A stretch of DNA of 64,000 bases from Notospermus geniculatus (Eukaryota > Nemertea > Pilidiophora > Heteronemertea > Lineidae): positions 156,317 to 220,316 of the forward strand of contig NMRB01001145.1 in assembly GCA_002633025.1 (NCBI GenBank), read 5' to 3'. Numbering within the stretch: position 1 is the first letter of the stretch; every line of letters starts with the position of its first letter. The position numbers and the translations under genes are program-made. Below the pieces are notes generated by a model. That model had not been told where the DNA came from. It saw only the letters and a list, made by a program, of their open reading frames with translations, and made no database searches. Below, piece after piece: positions 1-12,700 of this stretch.

Positions 1-307
1 TCGCAACAGTGGATCACCCGCTTTATTGTGCTCCAATGCTACAGGCCACTTGTTTCAGTTGGTGATCACAGCTTTGGATGGGAAACCACCTGCAGGATGG
101 AGTAACTAGGCCTATACGAAGGCAATCACACTTGACAATGACCCACAATTCAGTGGGTACACAACTCTTAAGGTCCACCATAGTCCGAAATCCCATTTAA
201 GTCTGCTATTTTTGCTCAGCCGATTTCAGCCAAAACAAAAAGAACTGACACAACATGTCCAACCCACCTATTGTGCTAACAGTACAATCTCAGGAATCTC
301 GAGTACC
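1..307. other. no recognised feature
   Basis: I see no conserved coding motif, inverted repeat or RNA here on either strand. The window probably begins inside an intron or intergenic stretch. Confidence 0.4.
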
Positions 308-476
308 AGTGTCTATTTTTCCAGTGACTTTTTTACCAGTGTCTTTTTTTCCAGTGACTTTTTTACCAGTGTCTTTTTCCTGTGACTTTTTTACCAGTGT
401 CTTTATTTCCAGTGTCTTTTTTACTGTGTCTTTTTTTCCGGTGTCTTTTTTTCCAGTGTCTTTTTTACCGTCTACC
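308..476. repeat. pyrimidine-rich minisatellite (CCAGTGTCTTTTTT-like units)
   Basis: About ten imperfect 14-17 bp units alternate between ccagtgtctttttt and ccagtgactttttt. The strand is almost all pyrimidine apart from the AG and GTG steps. The open frames across it are low-complexity by-products of the repeat. Confidence 0.85.
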
Positions 477-568
477 AGATTATATACACACTTGGGCTAT
501 TAATTGCATGACTGAATGCACCGATTTAACTCCATTCCGCAGACTCCACCGAATCCGCATTTTAGAAA

Positions 569-662
569 TGGCCTATGTAAACCGCCGTGTTGGCGTGTCG
601 TAATATCTACGCGTACTGTAGCGTGTCTTCCGTGTATCGACACGCTCTATGTAAACCCAGCC
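569..662. mobile_element. short MITE, copy a (ends GGCTGGGTTTACATA / TATGTAAACC)
   Basis: This roughly 94-bp unit recurs almost identically at 11385-11481. A related copy starts at 8264 in the opposite orientation and is interrupted. Its outer ends, TATGTAAACCGCC and TATGTAAACCCAGCC, are similar to each other, and the middle holds cgtgtatcgacacg. I infer a tiny non-autonomous DNA transposon. Confidence 0.55.
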
Positions 663-678
663 TTATGACAGCTGACAT

Positions 679-924
679 AAGCCTAGTTTATACTTCGACG
701 CAAGACCATCGGCGTCCGACGCACGATCAAATCTGGACGCCGACTTCGCGGAATTGATTCATAGTCCAGCGTACTTTAGCGACGGCGACCTGTTATGAAA
801 CGACTCCAGTAATAACAGCCTCGCGATCGGACGCCGACCAAATCGTACGACGGGGTCGGCGTCGAACGCAAGAACGCGCGTCGGTCGCCGGCGATGGTCG
901 TGCGTCGAAGTATAAACTAGGCTT
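679..924. mobile_element. MITE with 24-bp TIR AGCCTAGTTTATACTTCGAC, first of two tandem copies
   Basis: The left end aagcctagtttatacttcga is matched by its exact reverse complement at 901-924. The GC-rich interior is full of CGACG and GTCG words. A second copy lies directly downstream (945-1252). The flanking trinucleotides ATA and TTA are compatible with a Harbinger-type 3-bp target but not identical. Confidence 0.8.
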
Positions 925-944
925 TAGCGCCACTGTCAGACTAT

Positions 945-1252
945 AGCCTAGTTTATACTTCGACGCAAACCCTTCGGCGTCCGACGCCCGATCAAATCTG
1001 GACGCCGACTTCGCGGAATTGATTCATAGTCCAGCGTACTTTANGTCGTAGTCGACAGTCGCCTCGCTGGTCGCCTCAATTTAGTCGCTAGTGTGCGGAG
1101 CCCTTTAGCGGCGACGACCCGTTATGAAATGACTCAAGTAATTACAGCCTCGCGATCGGACGCCGACCAAATCGCACGACGGGCTCGGCATCGAACGCAA
1201 GATCGCGCGTCTGTCACCAGCGATGGTCGTGCGTCGAAGTATAAACTAGGCT
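945..1252. mobile_element. second copy of the AGCCTAGTTTATAC MITE, flanked by TAT
   Basis: It has the same termini and interior as the copy at 679-924, with extra sequence around 1045-1105 and one unresolved base. TAT trinucleotides at 942-944 and 1253-1255 are a possible 3-bp duplication. Only about 20 bp separate the copies. Confidence 0.8.
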
Positions 1253-1802
1253 TATCAGTCCTCCTGGAACCCGCTTAGCGCCACGCTAATATTAACATGG
1301 CGCTAGGATTTAACGCCATATTAAGGCATCGCTGACTCAACGCTGTTTCAGGAACTGGCCCCAGTATACTGAATGCAATGTCTGGCAACATGATTCTCAA
1401 GTTTGAAGAGGATAAGGAAGTGAAACTGAAGTAAACCTTATGTCGTTTTACACATTCACAAGATACAGCCGATTTATCTCGGAAGCCGACAACGGGATCA
1501 ATAACATTCACGAAGACGATGATGTCATATCATTTTTTTGATGAAGTGGTGCTGCTGTAGCCTGATCTTGATCTCGGATCCAGGATAGCAGAAACTCTCT
1601 ATTTGTAAATATGTCAGCTTTAGGACCTCTTTGCTAATTCTCAGCCAATAATACATAATTTTCATTGAATTCGATCATATGTTGAGTGCAATCTTTCACT
1701 GTGCTGACAAGTCTTTGCTATGTCTTTCCATGTTGAAATAGGTTGAGAATCATACATGTACATTGTATAATATATAGGTTGTAGCAAATTGGAAGTACTG
1801 GA
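1253..1802. other. non-coding stretch with a short palindrome near 1270-1330
   Basis: An imperfect palindrome built on cttagcgccacgctaatatt and its partner stands at the left. The remainder is AT-rich with no coding motif I recognise. Confidence 0.35.
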
Positions 1803-1947
1803 GAAAAGGTCATGGGGGTTTAAGATCAAATTCTCCATTTGAGATCCCTGTCAAGTTATGTTTCTGAAACTTGGAGGGATGAATGAAGGGCAATAGACAT
1901 TATTTTTGATAACATAAATGACTAATTAGCTCTTTTGTTTTATCTTT
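1803..1947 (+). repeat. left arm of a 1.3-kb-spaced inverted repeat
   Basis: The arm runs from ggtcatgggggtttaagatc to agctcttttgttt. Its reverse complement is at about 3190-3575, where the arm is split by an inserted TTAA-flanked MITE (3315-3553). The intact arm therefore preserves the empty insertion site. Confidence 0.8.
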
Positions 1948-2039
1948 GAGGCCAAATTACTCCTAGAATCTGGCCATTTCGTGGACTGATTTTTTCACCT
2001 CCTGTTAGCGTTGATTGACTGTCTGCTACATTTTGTTCC

Positions 2040-2280
2040 GTCCTGTCTCTATCGGCGCGGTAAAGGTGGTCTGAGCACCTTTAGCGAAATCGCCTATCGG
2101 GGTCTTAACGGCGGCAGGCCGATAGGCTATCGGAGTTTCTATGCGGCCATCGCTATCGGTGGTCTGTCGCTATTTTCCTATCGCACATTCTGTGCGGCCA
2201 TTTACCGATACTGATTGCGATAAGGCACCGATAGGCTATCTGTACCGCGATCTGGGTTTCGATGCGGTCGGCCCAGACCT
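2040..2280. repeat. GATAGGCTATCGG-rich block
   Basis: The palindromic word gataggctatcgg and variants (ctatcgg, ccgatag) recur at least six times, mixed with gcggcc and gcggt steps. It looks like decayed tandem or foldback DNA. The open frame across it shows no protein motif. Confidence 0.5.
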
Positions 2281-2332
2281 GTAATAATCACTGTTTTGAC
2301 TAGACTTGACATCTTTGACATAAGGGCCAATA

Positions 2333-2568
2333 GGGCCGTTTAGACGACAGGCAAAAATCCACATTCGATCCGATCGAATCGGATTGTGGGTTCCAAACTT
2401 TTACGTGTAAACGCTACCCAATGCAGTCCAATGTGGATTTTTGACCAATTGGACCACATACGACCACATTCAAATCTCGTCTAAACGCAGATGAGACCGG
2501 ATGCGGTCGATCGGATCCAATCTGATCGAATCTGAATGTGGTTTTTTGGCTTGTCGTCTAAACGGCCC
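2333..2568. mobile_element. MITE with TIR GGGCCGTTTAGACGACA, TA flanks
   Basis: The left end gggccgtttagacgaca is matched at the right by tgtcgtctaaacggccc. TA dinucleotides lie just outside at 2331-2332 and 2569-2570. Subterminal ccacattc and gaatgtgg extend the symmetry. No coding capacity. Confidence 0.8.
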
Positions 2569-3189
2569 TATTACCAGACTGGGCCGTCACGCGGTACCGT
2601 GATTCGCGCTTTACCGTGATTTTGTGGTGAAAAGAGGAAGTGGATCGAATGTGGCGCAACCGCACAACTGCTCGCCGAGCATGGTGGGAATGGTGGTCGC
2701 GCTGCAGCGTGATATCACGGGGCAGTTGAAGTCAACGTTTTACAATGGTTTACTTGTGAAGATTACAACAACAATCGCGGCTAACCGAGGCCACCCGAAG
2801 ATAAGAGACTTTAGCACGTCTAATTTCAAAAAAGCGTCAATCGTTTAAAAAAAGCGTCATTTTGAAATGACCTGTCCAAATGCAATCTCTATNTGAATGG
2901 TATCCAGTCCACCCTCAAGAATAATGGACTAGACCCTATTCATTTGGTCTGGGTTGTGGTTTTTAGGCATAATCCCCCAGGCCTATTTTTATCTTGGCTC
3001 AGAGGGTCGCTTAAGACATTTTCATGATTTTCTGGTCATTTTTGACAATGATATATTGGAACAGAATTGTTTTTTTTTATCATGGACTTGTAGAGTGGGT
3101 TGGATTTTGTGTGTATTCCAGGTTTTTCTATGAAAAAGCCATATGTTGACCACTTGCCTGCACGGACAAAACGTAATGAAGAAAATCGT

Positions 3190-3575
3190 ACTAAAACAAA
3201 AGAGCTAATTAGTCATTTATGTTATCAAAAATAATGTCTATTGCCCTTCATTCATCCCTCCAAGTTTCAGAAACATAACTTGACAGGGATCCCAAATGGA
3301 GAATTTGATCTTAAAGGAGCTGGACGTCCAAGTTGTAAACAAACTGGTTTGTTTACAAACAGTGGCCAGCAAACTAGTTTTATTCCTTCGTGAAGGTGGC
3401 AGCACCAGTGATCGTTAGACTGGTGCCCGGTCCAATGCAACTCACTCACGATATTCACGCCTACATCTCATCGACAATAGGTGGCAGCACCGCATGCGTC
3501 GCGTGGATAGAGAACCAGTGAGTGAGTGTTTACAACTTGGACGTCCAGCTCCTTTAAACCCCCATGACCTTTTCC
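3190..3575 (-). repeat. right arm of the 1803-1947 inverted repeat, split by a MITE
   Basis: Reverse complement of 1803-1947, continuing on both sides of the 3315-3553 insertion (3190-3314 and 3554-3575). The 1948-3189 interior has no recognisable gene. The whole may be one larger inverted-repeat element. Confidence 0.75.
3315..3553. mobile_element. TTAA-flanked MITE (piggyBac-like target)
   Basis: TTAA at 3311-3314 and 3554-3557 flanks ends aggagctggacgtccaagtt and its reverse complement. The uninterrupted sister arm near 1815 holds a single TTAA, which is the expected empty site. TTAA duplication is characteristic of piggyBac-type transposition. The 239-bp body is non-coding. Confidence 0.85.
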
Positions 3576-3620
3576 ATGTCATACTAGGTCCGTCATGTCC
3601 GTGCGACTTCGCCAACTTAC

Positions 3621-3717
3621 CTGGAATGGCATTCGCAACCATTGTCTGTTTTTCTTTAAGCAGTGTGGCCATACAGCAGTTGGCGACATACGCTATCTCA
3701 GGCCCAAAACGGAAGGA
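3621..3717 (-). CDS. FBH1: FBH1-like exon with SFRFGPEIAYVAN motif
   Basis: The acceptor (tttcag) precedes TCC-TTC-CGT and a strong gtaagt donor follows. The 97-nt exon encodes SFRFGPEIAYVANCCMATLL and ends AIPG in phase 1. Joined to the exon ending at 5431 it gives LTQ-SFRFG, the conserved helicase motif of UvrD-like enzymes. The next downstream exon was not found in 1-3600. Confidence 0.8.
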
Positions 3718-6700
3718 CTGAAAGAGAGGAAAGTGGAGAAGTCCACTGTATAGTTCAACCATATTTTTTGTATGGTGCTACAATGGCTGCCTGATTAGAA
3801 AAACACGTCCGTGCCTGTCCACCGGCTCTGCAGCTACACCCGCGCTGTGGAAACAGCTAAAGGGAAAATACATTGGATCAATTTTTCCGCTTGTGCTCTC
3901 CTCACCTCCACACACCTCGTGGAAAAACAGCCTTAGTGTCAAGTATAAGTGTTGACGTCAATCCCATCACACCACAGTTGGCTGATAATACATTTAGTAA
4001 CACCAGCTAAACTCTTGTTTCAATGATTCGAGGTCAGTGTTAAAGGACCATGGTATTGCCACTTTCTGTTGACAGCCGGCGCCACCGGTACGATTCTCCA
4101 ATACTGTAGTTAAGCCTTTCACCCCAGTGTTGGAGAATGTATGGTTACACTACAATGCACGTAGTAGCATGCATAGTTTACGAAGTCTTCAATAGAGGTC
4201 TCCCTTAAGGTGTTGTAGGTGTAACGCAGGATTGGGAAGCAATACTGTGGTCCTTTAACACCCACAGAAACCCCTTTATAAATTCAGGTGTGGATCCAGA
4301 GGGGGATGCCCACCTCCCCCTTTGGCCAACAAATCTGTATGAAATGGTCCATGGACCATGTGCTCACCTGTTTGGACACACCGTAATAGTGTCATGGGTC
4401 ATCTGACCTAGGGGTATACATGTATATGTACCAAGTTTCAGATCAATAGCTCCAGCGGTTACGAAACGTGCCCTGCTAACGGACAATGACGGACGCCGCA
4501 GGACGATAAAAGTTCACAACTGCTAAAAAGAAACTTTGGTCACATCGATCGCAGCGCCACGTCGTGACGTTAGTTCCTCCGGTTCCTAATGAGGAACCGG
4601 ATGAACTAACGTCACGACGTGGCGCTGCGATCGATGTGACCGAAGTTTCTCTTTTCAACGTGGTTTCCAGTCATTTCCATTAACTTCTGCCATGAAATAA
4701 ACCCTATTTTTTCAGTCGCATGACATTCAAATTTACACCATCTTGTCGCGGATGAAAATTTCTGCAATTTCTTTGCTTTTTTTCCTTAAAATAAAGAGGT
4801 AGGATGGCGATAACGGCAACGTCTTTATCTCATTTTTTCCTGTAGAAAAAATGTACAGCAGATTTTTTCATGACGCTGTCACATCGATCGCTGCGCTGAC
4901 CTGTCGGGATAAACGGCACGCAGGTTCCTCATTAGACATGTTAGATACACCTATGACAAAAATTTGGAGATGATCCAGTCATTAGTTCAGGAGTTATTGC
5001 ACTTTTGTGTTTTGGGTTTTGGCCTCCTGGAGGCCAAGCCAAGAATCGAATCGGACCGAAACTGACCTAGGGGTATATAGGTCCCGAGTTTCAGATCAAT
5101 AGCTCCAGCGGTTACAAAACATACCCTGCTAACGGCCGACGACGACGGACGCTGCACCACGACAAAAGCTCACGGGTGAGCTAAAAATTGACTGTGAAAT
5201 TCTGGAATTTGGTGCAAATTTTTATGTTCCTACCACTGGGCGCCCCCCACTTTTCCCAAATCCTGGGTGCACCACTGAAAATCATATCAAGGATGTCTAC
5301 AGTGGACTGCAATTCATTCTGGTAGTTGAAGCTGGAGTAGGAAAAGTGCGAAACCTCACTATTAATGGTCGAAGTTGGAATTAAACCACGGCCAAGTGGG
5401 CCACGCAACAACCAGAGAAGCTTACCCTACCTGTGTGAGGTAGAATATCTTGGTAGCTGTCACTTGTGCCATTTTGTCGACTGCCCCATGGATCTGCTGC
5501 CTGGGGTCGCCTGCTAGAATCTTGGCCAGGGGCTGGGAAAGCAGAATGTCAGCCACAGCTGCAGAGAGAAGATTGTACAAATTGTGAATTTGGAGAATCA
5601 GTTGGGGAAACATTTGTTTAATGACAGGTGTCACCCGACTCATACATGTATGTAACCCTTGACAGCACTAGGCATAGAAACTTGAAACTTATCTATGGAA
5701 ACTTTTAGTGCTGCCAGTTTTACACTCTGGCCTGTAGGAGGCGCTTTGTGAAAACCTTTTGCCCGTATCTCCTGAATGCTCATAGCTGGAACCATGACAT
5801 TTTTATGGTGGGTTCTTCTGATGAGGCAACATCACATAAATCACGGGTTTTAGATTTCACCCACTTTTCAAGGTCACAGAGGTCAAAGTTCAAAATTCCA
5901 GTGTTTGTTGGCCCATTTCTAAACCGCTAGGCTTAGAAGCTTGAAACTTGGTGTACTGGCCCCGTATTCATAAAGCTACTTAAGTCTAAGTATGATACTT
6001 ATCTTTTGTGTTGAACAAAGGATAAGTGTCATACTTAGACTTAAGTAGTCTTATGAATACGGGGCCAGGTACCCTATCTCTAGACGGAAACTTAGCGCTG
6101 CCAGTTTTATACTCTGATCTGTAGGGGGTGCTTTGTGAAAACCTTCTTTTGCCCGTACCTCCTGAATGCTGCTAGCTAGAACCATGAAATTTTTATGGTG
6201 GGTTCCTCTGATGAGACTACATCACATAAATCGATTTGGCCCACTTTTCAAGGTCAGAGATGTCAAAATTCCAAATCCACTGTTTGGTGGCACATTTTGT
6301 GGCTACTTGGCATTAGAGGGTTTTAATTTGGTATGCACCCTCTACAAGTGCACTAAATTTCGACCCAATCGGACTTCAAATATGGCCGCTAGGAAGCCAT
6401 CTTGAAAAAAGGACTTTGACCCATATCTCATAAGTAGGAGTACATGTAAGTTGGATGTTATAACCTTGCTAAATCATGTATCTACCGGTAATATAAGTAC
6501 CTTCTACAAATTTCGGTTAGAGTGGACGTCAAATATGGCTGCCAGTCAGCCATCTTGAAAAGTTAACTTCGGGCCATATCTAATCAATAGTAAAGGTTAA
6601 AGGTGCTCTAGTTCAAATTGTAAACATTACGGTGTGCCACCTATTGTCAACTTCTGGTACTAACAAATCGGATAAAATCGAATTAAATCTTGCCTTTCAC

Positions 6701-9700
6701 AACCTTTTGTTTGTTTTTGACCGTAAAATCATAAATATATTTCAGTTACAAGAATACAGTGGAACCCCGGTCGGCGACCACCCCGGAAAGACGACCAATT
6801 TTCAATTGTCCCGATTGTTTTTCTCTTTATTTCCTTTTGGAGAGTTTCACTAACGCGACCACCCCGCTATCCAGACCGTGACCACAGCTTTGGCTGTCCC
6901 AAACAGCAATTAGCACCTCGGTAACACGACCACTCACAACCTAATTAGGGATCTGATCATCAAACAAAGGCGAGTCAGCAGCGTGTGTGTACCAAACAGG
7001 ACCAATTAATGCGTGGCATAAGCCGTGCGCATGACGTTTGCGGTCAGCAGTCATAAAAGGCAGGCCTAAACATGAGACGGGCGCAATATTTACACGGAAT
7101 TCACTATTTCCACACCTGCCGGTCGTCGATCTTAGTCATCACAGTGTCAGTGGGCTATCTGCTTACTAGTATCAGGCCAGGCTGGAAATGGTCTAGTCTG
7201 GTTTATTAAACGAAACATGGATAAAAAAGAAAATATGACACTCAGTTTACTTCGGTCTGGATCGGCACTCATCAGGCCGATTTCGGTAAGGCAACCACCC
7301 CGCTAACGCGACCACTTTGGGTCTGTCCCGTGGGTGGTCGTGTTACCGGGGTTCCACTGTACTTATCAAGATAGATATAAAACTAGAAATTGACTTACCA
7401 GTCAATTTGAAAGACCGCCCTTGGAAATTGGAAGCTAAGACAGAGTTGACTGCTCAAGAATTATTATCGAGCGGCCAGGTGACAGGTTTTTGAAATAGAG
7501 AGAATAAAAGTCTCCCTGCTTTTTATGAATGGGAGTCTTTTTTCCAAAGAGGGAGACTTGATTTCTCCCTACTAACTTCAGAAGGAGAAGCTGTAAAGGT
7601 CACTACTATTCAGTGATAAACTGAACTTTGTGCTATGTACTGCCAACAGGGTGCAATAACAGATATCTGGCGGACCAGAAAGGGATTGACTCTTCCCCAC
7701 ATCCATTGAATCATCAATCAAGAGAGGAACCAGTACAGGGTGATCACAACGCCATCTTCAGCATACATAACGAACTAAAAGCACATGTGTAATGTAAGCT
7801 GCATGTCATAGAAGTGATAGTAATAGTACTATGAATTGCCTGAAGATGGCATTTCAGTCACTCAGTTTGAATCAATCATGAAATGTAGACAAACCGAGAA
7901 ATGTCACCCAAATTTCGCACTATTTGTACACGGATGACCCCAAGAATCAATAGGGTTCTGTGTAATATGCACATCTACAATTCCTGAACGTTTTACCGCG
8001 ATACATGGCGTTTTTCGTTAGTTATCGTTGGAGAACCGCAGATTGGATGGAGAGATCCAGAGAGAGAGAGAGAGAGAAATTCAGTAAAAACAAGGAAGAC
8101 CGCCCCATTGAGATGGGGGCGGTCTTAAATACATGTAGATATTAAACGTGTTTTATACACGGTGCTGCCACCTGTCCACAGGAAAAATAACTATTATAAT
8201 CAACCAAGTAAATATAATAAACAAACCGTAATGTTTACAATTCGAACACCTAGAGCACCTTTAAGGCTGGGTTTACATACCAGCCACACGAAACACGATC
8301 ACTCGACACGGTACGTTGACGTACATGTACGCGTGTGTTGATTAACTGACAATGGATTTTCCAATAGCCCTTTTTCAAAATCACGTGACGTCTTTGTGCG
8401 GAGCTACGTTTAGGGGCCCGAGTGACGTCACACAAACTGCGTCATGACTTTTTGCACCGCCAATTGCCATGACGCCGTTTGTGTGACGTCACTCGGGGCC
8501 CCTAAACGTAGCTCCGCACAAAGACGTCACGTGATTTTGAAAAAGGGCTATCTGCCGTTTACATTGGTCTTTTGAGGTTCTTCACTGACGTCACACGGCC
8601 GCCATACCTTGGCCGTCAAAATGAAGCCTGGAGGCTGCCATCTTGTTCTCGGTTCGAACATTCAGCGGCCCGTACAGACCACTGGGAGCACACAACTCAA
8701 CAAATGACTTTACCTCACACAGTTTCTGAGCATAAGCAGTTGGTCTGGTGTGAAAACCGTGTTGAAAACAAAGCGAATCGTCCATACGGCTTGCTGTAGG
8801 CTAGAACAGTGTAGAAGAGTCCGATGAATGCCGATAACGTACAAACCACGTCAAAAACGCTGTGTTGATGCTGTGACGTTGTGTCATTTGACGGCCAATA
8901 GAGGTTCTTCACGTGACGTCACAGCTCCAAATATCCGCCATATTGGCCGTCAAATGACGCAACGTCACAGCATCAACACAGCGTTTTTGACGTGGTTTGT
9001 ACGTTGTCGGCATTCATCGGACCTCTTCTACACTGTTCTACAGCAAGCCGTATGGACATTTCGCTTTGTTTTCAACACGGTTTTCACACCAGCCCAACTA
9101 CTTGTGCTCAGAAACTGTGAGAGGTAAAGTCTTTTGTTGAGTTGTATGCTCCCATTGGTCTGTGCGGGCCGCTAAACTTTTGAACCCAGAACAAGATGGC
9201 CGCTTCCAGGCTTCATTTTGACGGCCAGTATGGCGGCCGTGTGACGTCAGTGAAGAACCTCTATAGGTGACCATTATGTTGGGCCCGATTTGAGCTTTAT
9301 TTGGAGCTGTGACGTCACGTGAAGAACCTCTATACTCGTGGGGTTACGTAGATAGTGGAGTATATCGGGTGGCCCAGAAAAAACGATAACACTTTTTAAA
9401 CCAGACTAATTGAAGGGCTTAGAGACAGAGTACGCTAACCCTCGAAATTTAGTTTCGACCATTATGTGACAGATGTGGATACAATGTATTCATGGCAGAG
9501 TGGGCTAACCAAAAAAAAAACTTGTGGGTTAGCCCACTCTGGCTCTAAACCCTTCAATTCAAAAACTACTGTACGTATAACTTTGAAATTTTACAGGTAG
9601 TAAGATAGGGGTGTTTGACAACTCCACCCCAATTTGCAGGCCAATAGAGGATGTGCAGCGACGATTGTGACGTCACTGCCGCGACGAGATGCCGCCATGT

Positions 9701-12700
9701 TGGACGTCACGTCCAACGCATTTGTAGCTTCAGGTGACGTCCAACATGGCCTGACGTGCGAATGATGACGTCAATGATGACGTCACGTGAAGTTCCTCTA
9801 GATGAGATCAAACTAGGTCGTCGTTTATGACGTCAGGGCGATTTCTTGGCAACCCGCACATGCGCAGTTGTCATTTTCCTTGACAACGCGGAGGCTGGTG
9901 TGTTTACATTGGTTTCATGGGTTTCAACGAAGGATTCCGGCAATCGGCAACATTTTTGGTGGTTCTCTTCGATATTTCTGCAGAAGAGCCCTCAATTACA
10001 CTGTGAACGGGTCTGGTAGTAGTTGAGGGACGGAAAAATCACTGGTTTCCCCGCTGGTTTCTCATAGGTTGAGCGAAGAATGGGGTAAATTCGCGATCGA
10101 CCGGCCACGTGCTTCGCCATTTTTGTCCATTCGGAGACCCAACCTGGGCGAATTTTTCTGTAAATCTCACCCGATTTTCATGATGGTAACGATTTTCAGG
10201 AGCACCACACACTTATAAACACAAAGCTGGGCGAAAAGCCCACAGAAAACGGCCAAAAGCCCACAGAAAACGGCCAAATGTGCGACCCACCGGCAAATCC
10301 TTCGTTGAAAGCCATTAAAACATCGACTTCCGGCTTGGTCCAAAGAAAACGGCAAAATGCGCATGCGCGAATTATCCATGGCAATGACCTAATTACGAAG
10401 TTTGATCTCATCAATCGCCATGACGTCATAAACGACGACCTAATTTGAACTGATCTATACCATAAAAACTGTGAAAATTAGGACATTTTGAAAATTTTCG
10501 GTCAAGACGAGAAATGCCGGTCTGAGAAGTTACCCCAGTTGACATGAACAATGGACAATGTGTCTCCCGTCTTGCACAAAGACGGCACACAAGCAGACTG
10601 ACTCAGAACTATCTGGAGGAGGCAACTCCTCAGTTTATAAGGAAGGGTGAGTAGTCGACACAGTCACCGGACTTGAAACCTACAGATTACGCCGTGTGGA
10701 ACAGTCTCTCAGAAAAGGTTTACGAAGGACAGATGAAATCATTCACAGAAAATGAACTGAACGAGAGAATTCGAGAGAAATGGGCAGAAATAAGCGGAGA
10801 AGAAATAAGAAATTCGATTTCCAGGTGAAAAAGCGCTTGCGCTTGCCGTCTTTGAGCAAGACTGGCATGACTGGCGACACATTATCCGTTGTTCATGTGA
10901 ACAGAGGATGGTCTGATGTAACTTCTCAGACCGGCATTTCTGGTCTTGACGGAAAATTTTCAAAATGTCATAATTTTCATAGTTTTTATGCTATTGACCT
11001 GCAATTTGGGGTGTATTCATGGCAGAGTGGGCTAACCAAAAAAAAAACTTGTGGGTTCCCTATCTTAATACCGGTAAAATTTCAAAGTTATACGTACAGA
11101 AGTTTTTGAATTAGGCCTATTCTAGTTTAAAAAGTGTTATCGTTTTTTCTGGGCCACCCGATATACACGTTTTGAAGAGAACGAGCATGCTCGTTCTTTC
11201 AGGCGTGTGCTGACTTCGTGGGAAGATCTTGCGTTGTTTCGAAGTACGGAGATGGGCATTTTAGGATGCTTCCTCACCAAATATCACATCTTTTCTTATT
11301 TGCATCACGAAATGCACGATACCTAATGAAAATACATGTAATGCCAAAATTCGAGGCATCGTGTCAAATGATAGAGACACGATGAAGGCCTATGTAAACC
11401 GCCGTGTTGGCGTGTTGTAATATCTACGCGTACGGTAGCGTGTCTTCCGTGTATCGACACGCTCTATGTAAACCCAGCCTAAGATGGTTTATGTTGCCTA
11501 AATATCTATGTAAGCATCCTCTACCAGTCGACCCGCAAAGGTATGAACAGCGCCACGACGTGTCAGCCGCTGTATTTGGCGGTAGTAACTGCTAAATCAC
11601 TGAACGAAAGCGAGGCAGTGACGTAGGCTTAGCAGACGCTATAAAACAATCACTAATTATGCACGATTAATAAGACGTTTGAAGGTGGCGTGATGTTTAC
11701 ATGTTGATGGATGTTTTTCTACGAAAGTTGCGGAAAATTTCATCGAAATCGGTTCAGTTTTGGCCGAGTTATCGATCGAAAGGTAACCTTGTGTTTTCGA
11801 AAACAGGCGTTCTTCAAAGTGCATACACTTTCTTGGAATAGTATTTTGAAACTTCTGCTTAGGTCATTCGGGTTGTTATAACATAGAAGAATCCACATGC
11901 GAAGAGTGGTTTTATGCACGCATGTCTGAGGGGTTGACAATCACCCCGAAACACAACCACATTTTCAAGAAATCTCTTTCGCTTTATCCATTGTCTACTG
12001 GTTCCATGGGCTCCGACGGTGGCTCATCAGCCAAGGAACCAGGTTTATGGCTGTGAGAATCTTTACCTACTGTTGTTCAAACTGCGTACAAAAACTGGGA
12101 ATACCATGCCGAAGTATGAAATTAACACAGATTGGAGATTGATAGTTTCTCCATCCATTCAGTTTTGCTGGTTTTATGCAGGCAAGTATTTATGGAGTTA
12201 TGGCACGTTTTTAACAACGCTCTACTCCAAGTGACCTCCAATTCTGTGTGGAGGACGAAATTTCTTAAACGATTTCTCATCACTCGTTTGCATTATTCTA
12301 AAATAAATTACACTAATGGAAAGCTCAATGTCTTAGCAAAATACTGATATATGGTTTATGTGGTTGAATTTGAACGGTCTTCTCGATGAACGCACTTATG
12401 TGCTAGGTGTCCGATTTCTCGAATGAGGTACTCGAGAAGCCTCGTCGAGGGCCCCGATCGCCTATTATTTTCCCACGCGCAAAATAAATCTGCCGTAGAA
12501 AAGAACCTTTGCGGGTCGACTGCTACATTTTTGCTAAGATTTCAGTTCCAACATACTTCAAATATGGCCGCCAGGTGGCCATCTTGAAAATAGAATTTTT
12601 GACATCTGCGGCCAACACAGGAAAGCGGTTTGCTCAAGCCACCAACTCCTTCTGACGGTCTTCGACTGAGTTTATGTCATTGATTAAATTATTGCTGATC

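Larger units (their letters stand above)
9363..11163 (+). mobile_element. mariner-type element with TIR TATCGGGTGGCCCAGAAAAA
   Basis: TA-flanked ends of about 40 bp (tatcgggtggcccagaaaaa and its complement at 11124-11163) bound 1.8 kb. The right half holds a decayed IS630/Tc1/mariner transposase C-terminus. Two MITEs (9657-9798 and 9801-10455) are inserted in its left half. The phrase ggctaaccaaaaaaaa occurs near both ends. Confidence 0.8.

Noticed and set aside
8572-9127. Several overlapping frames on both strands
   Set aside because: Mirror-image products of the foldback arms.
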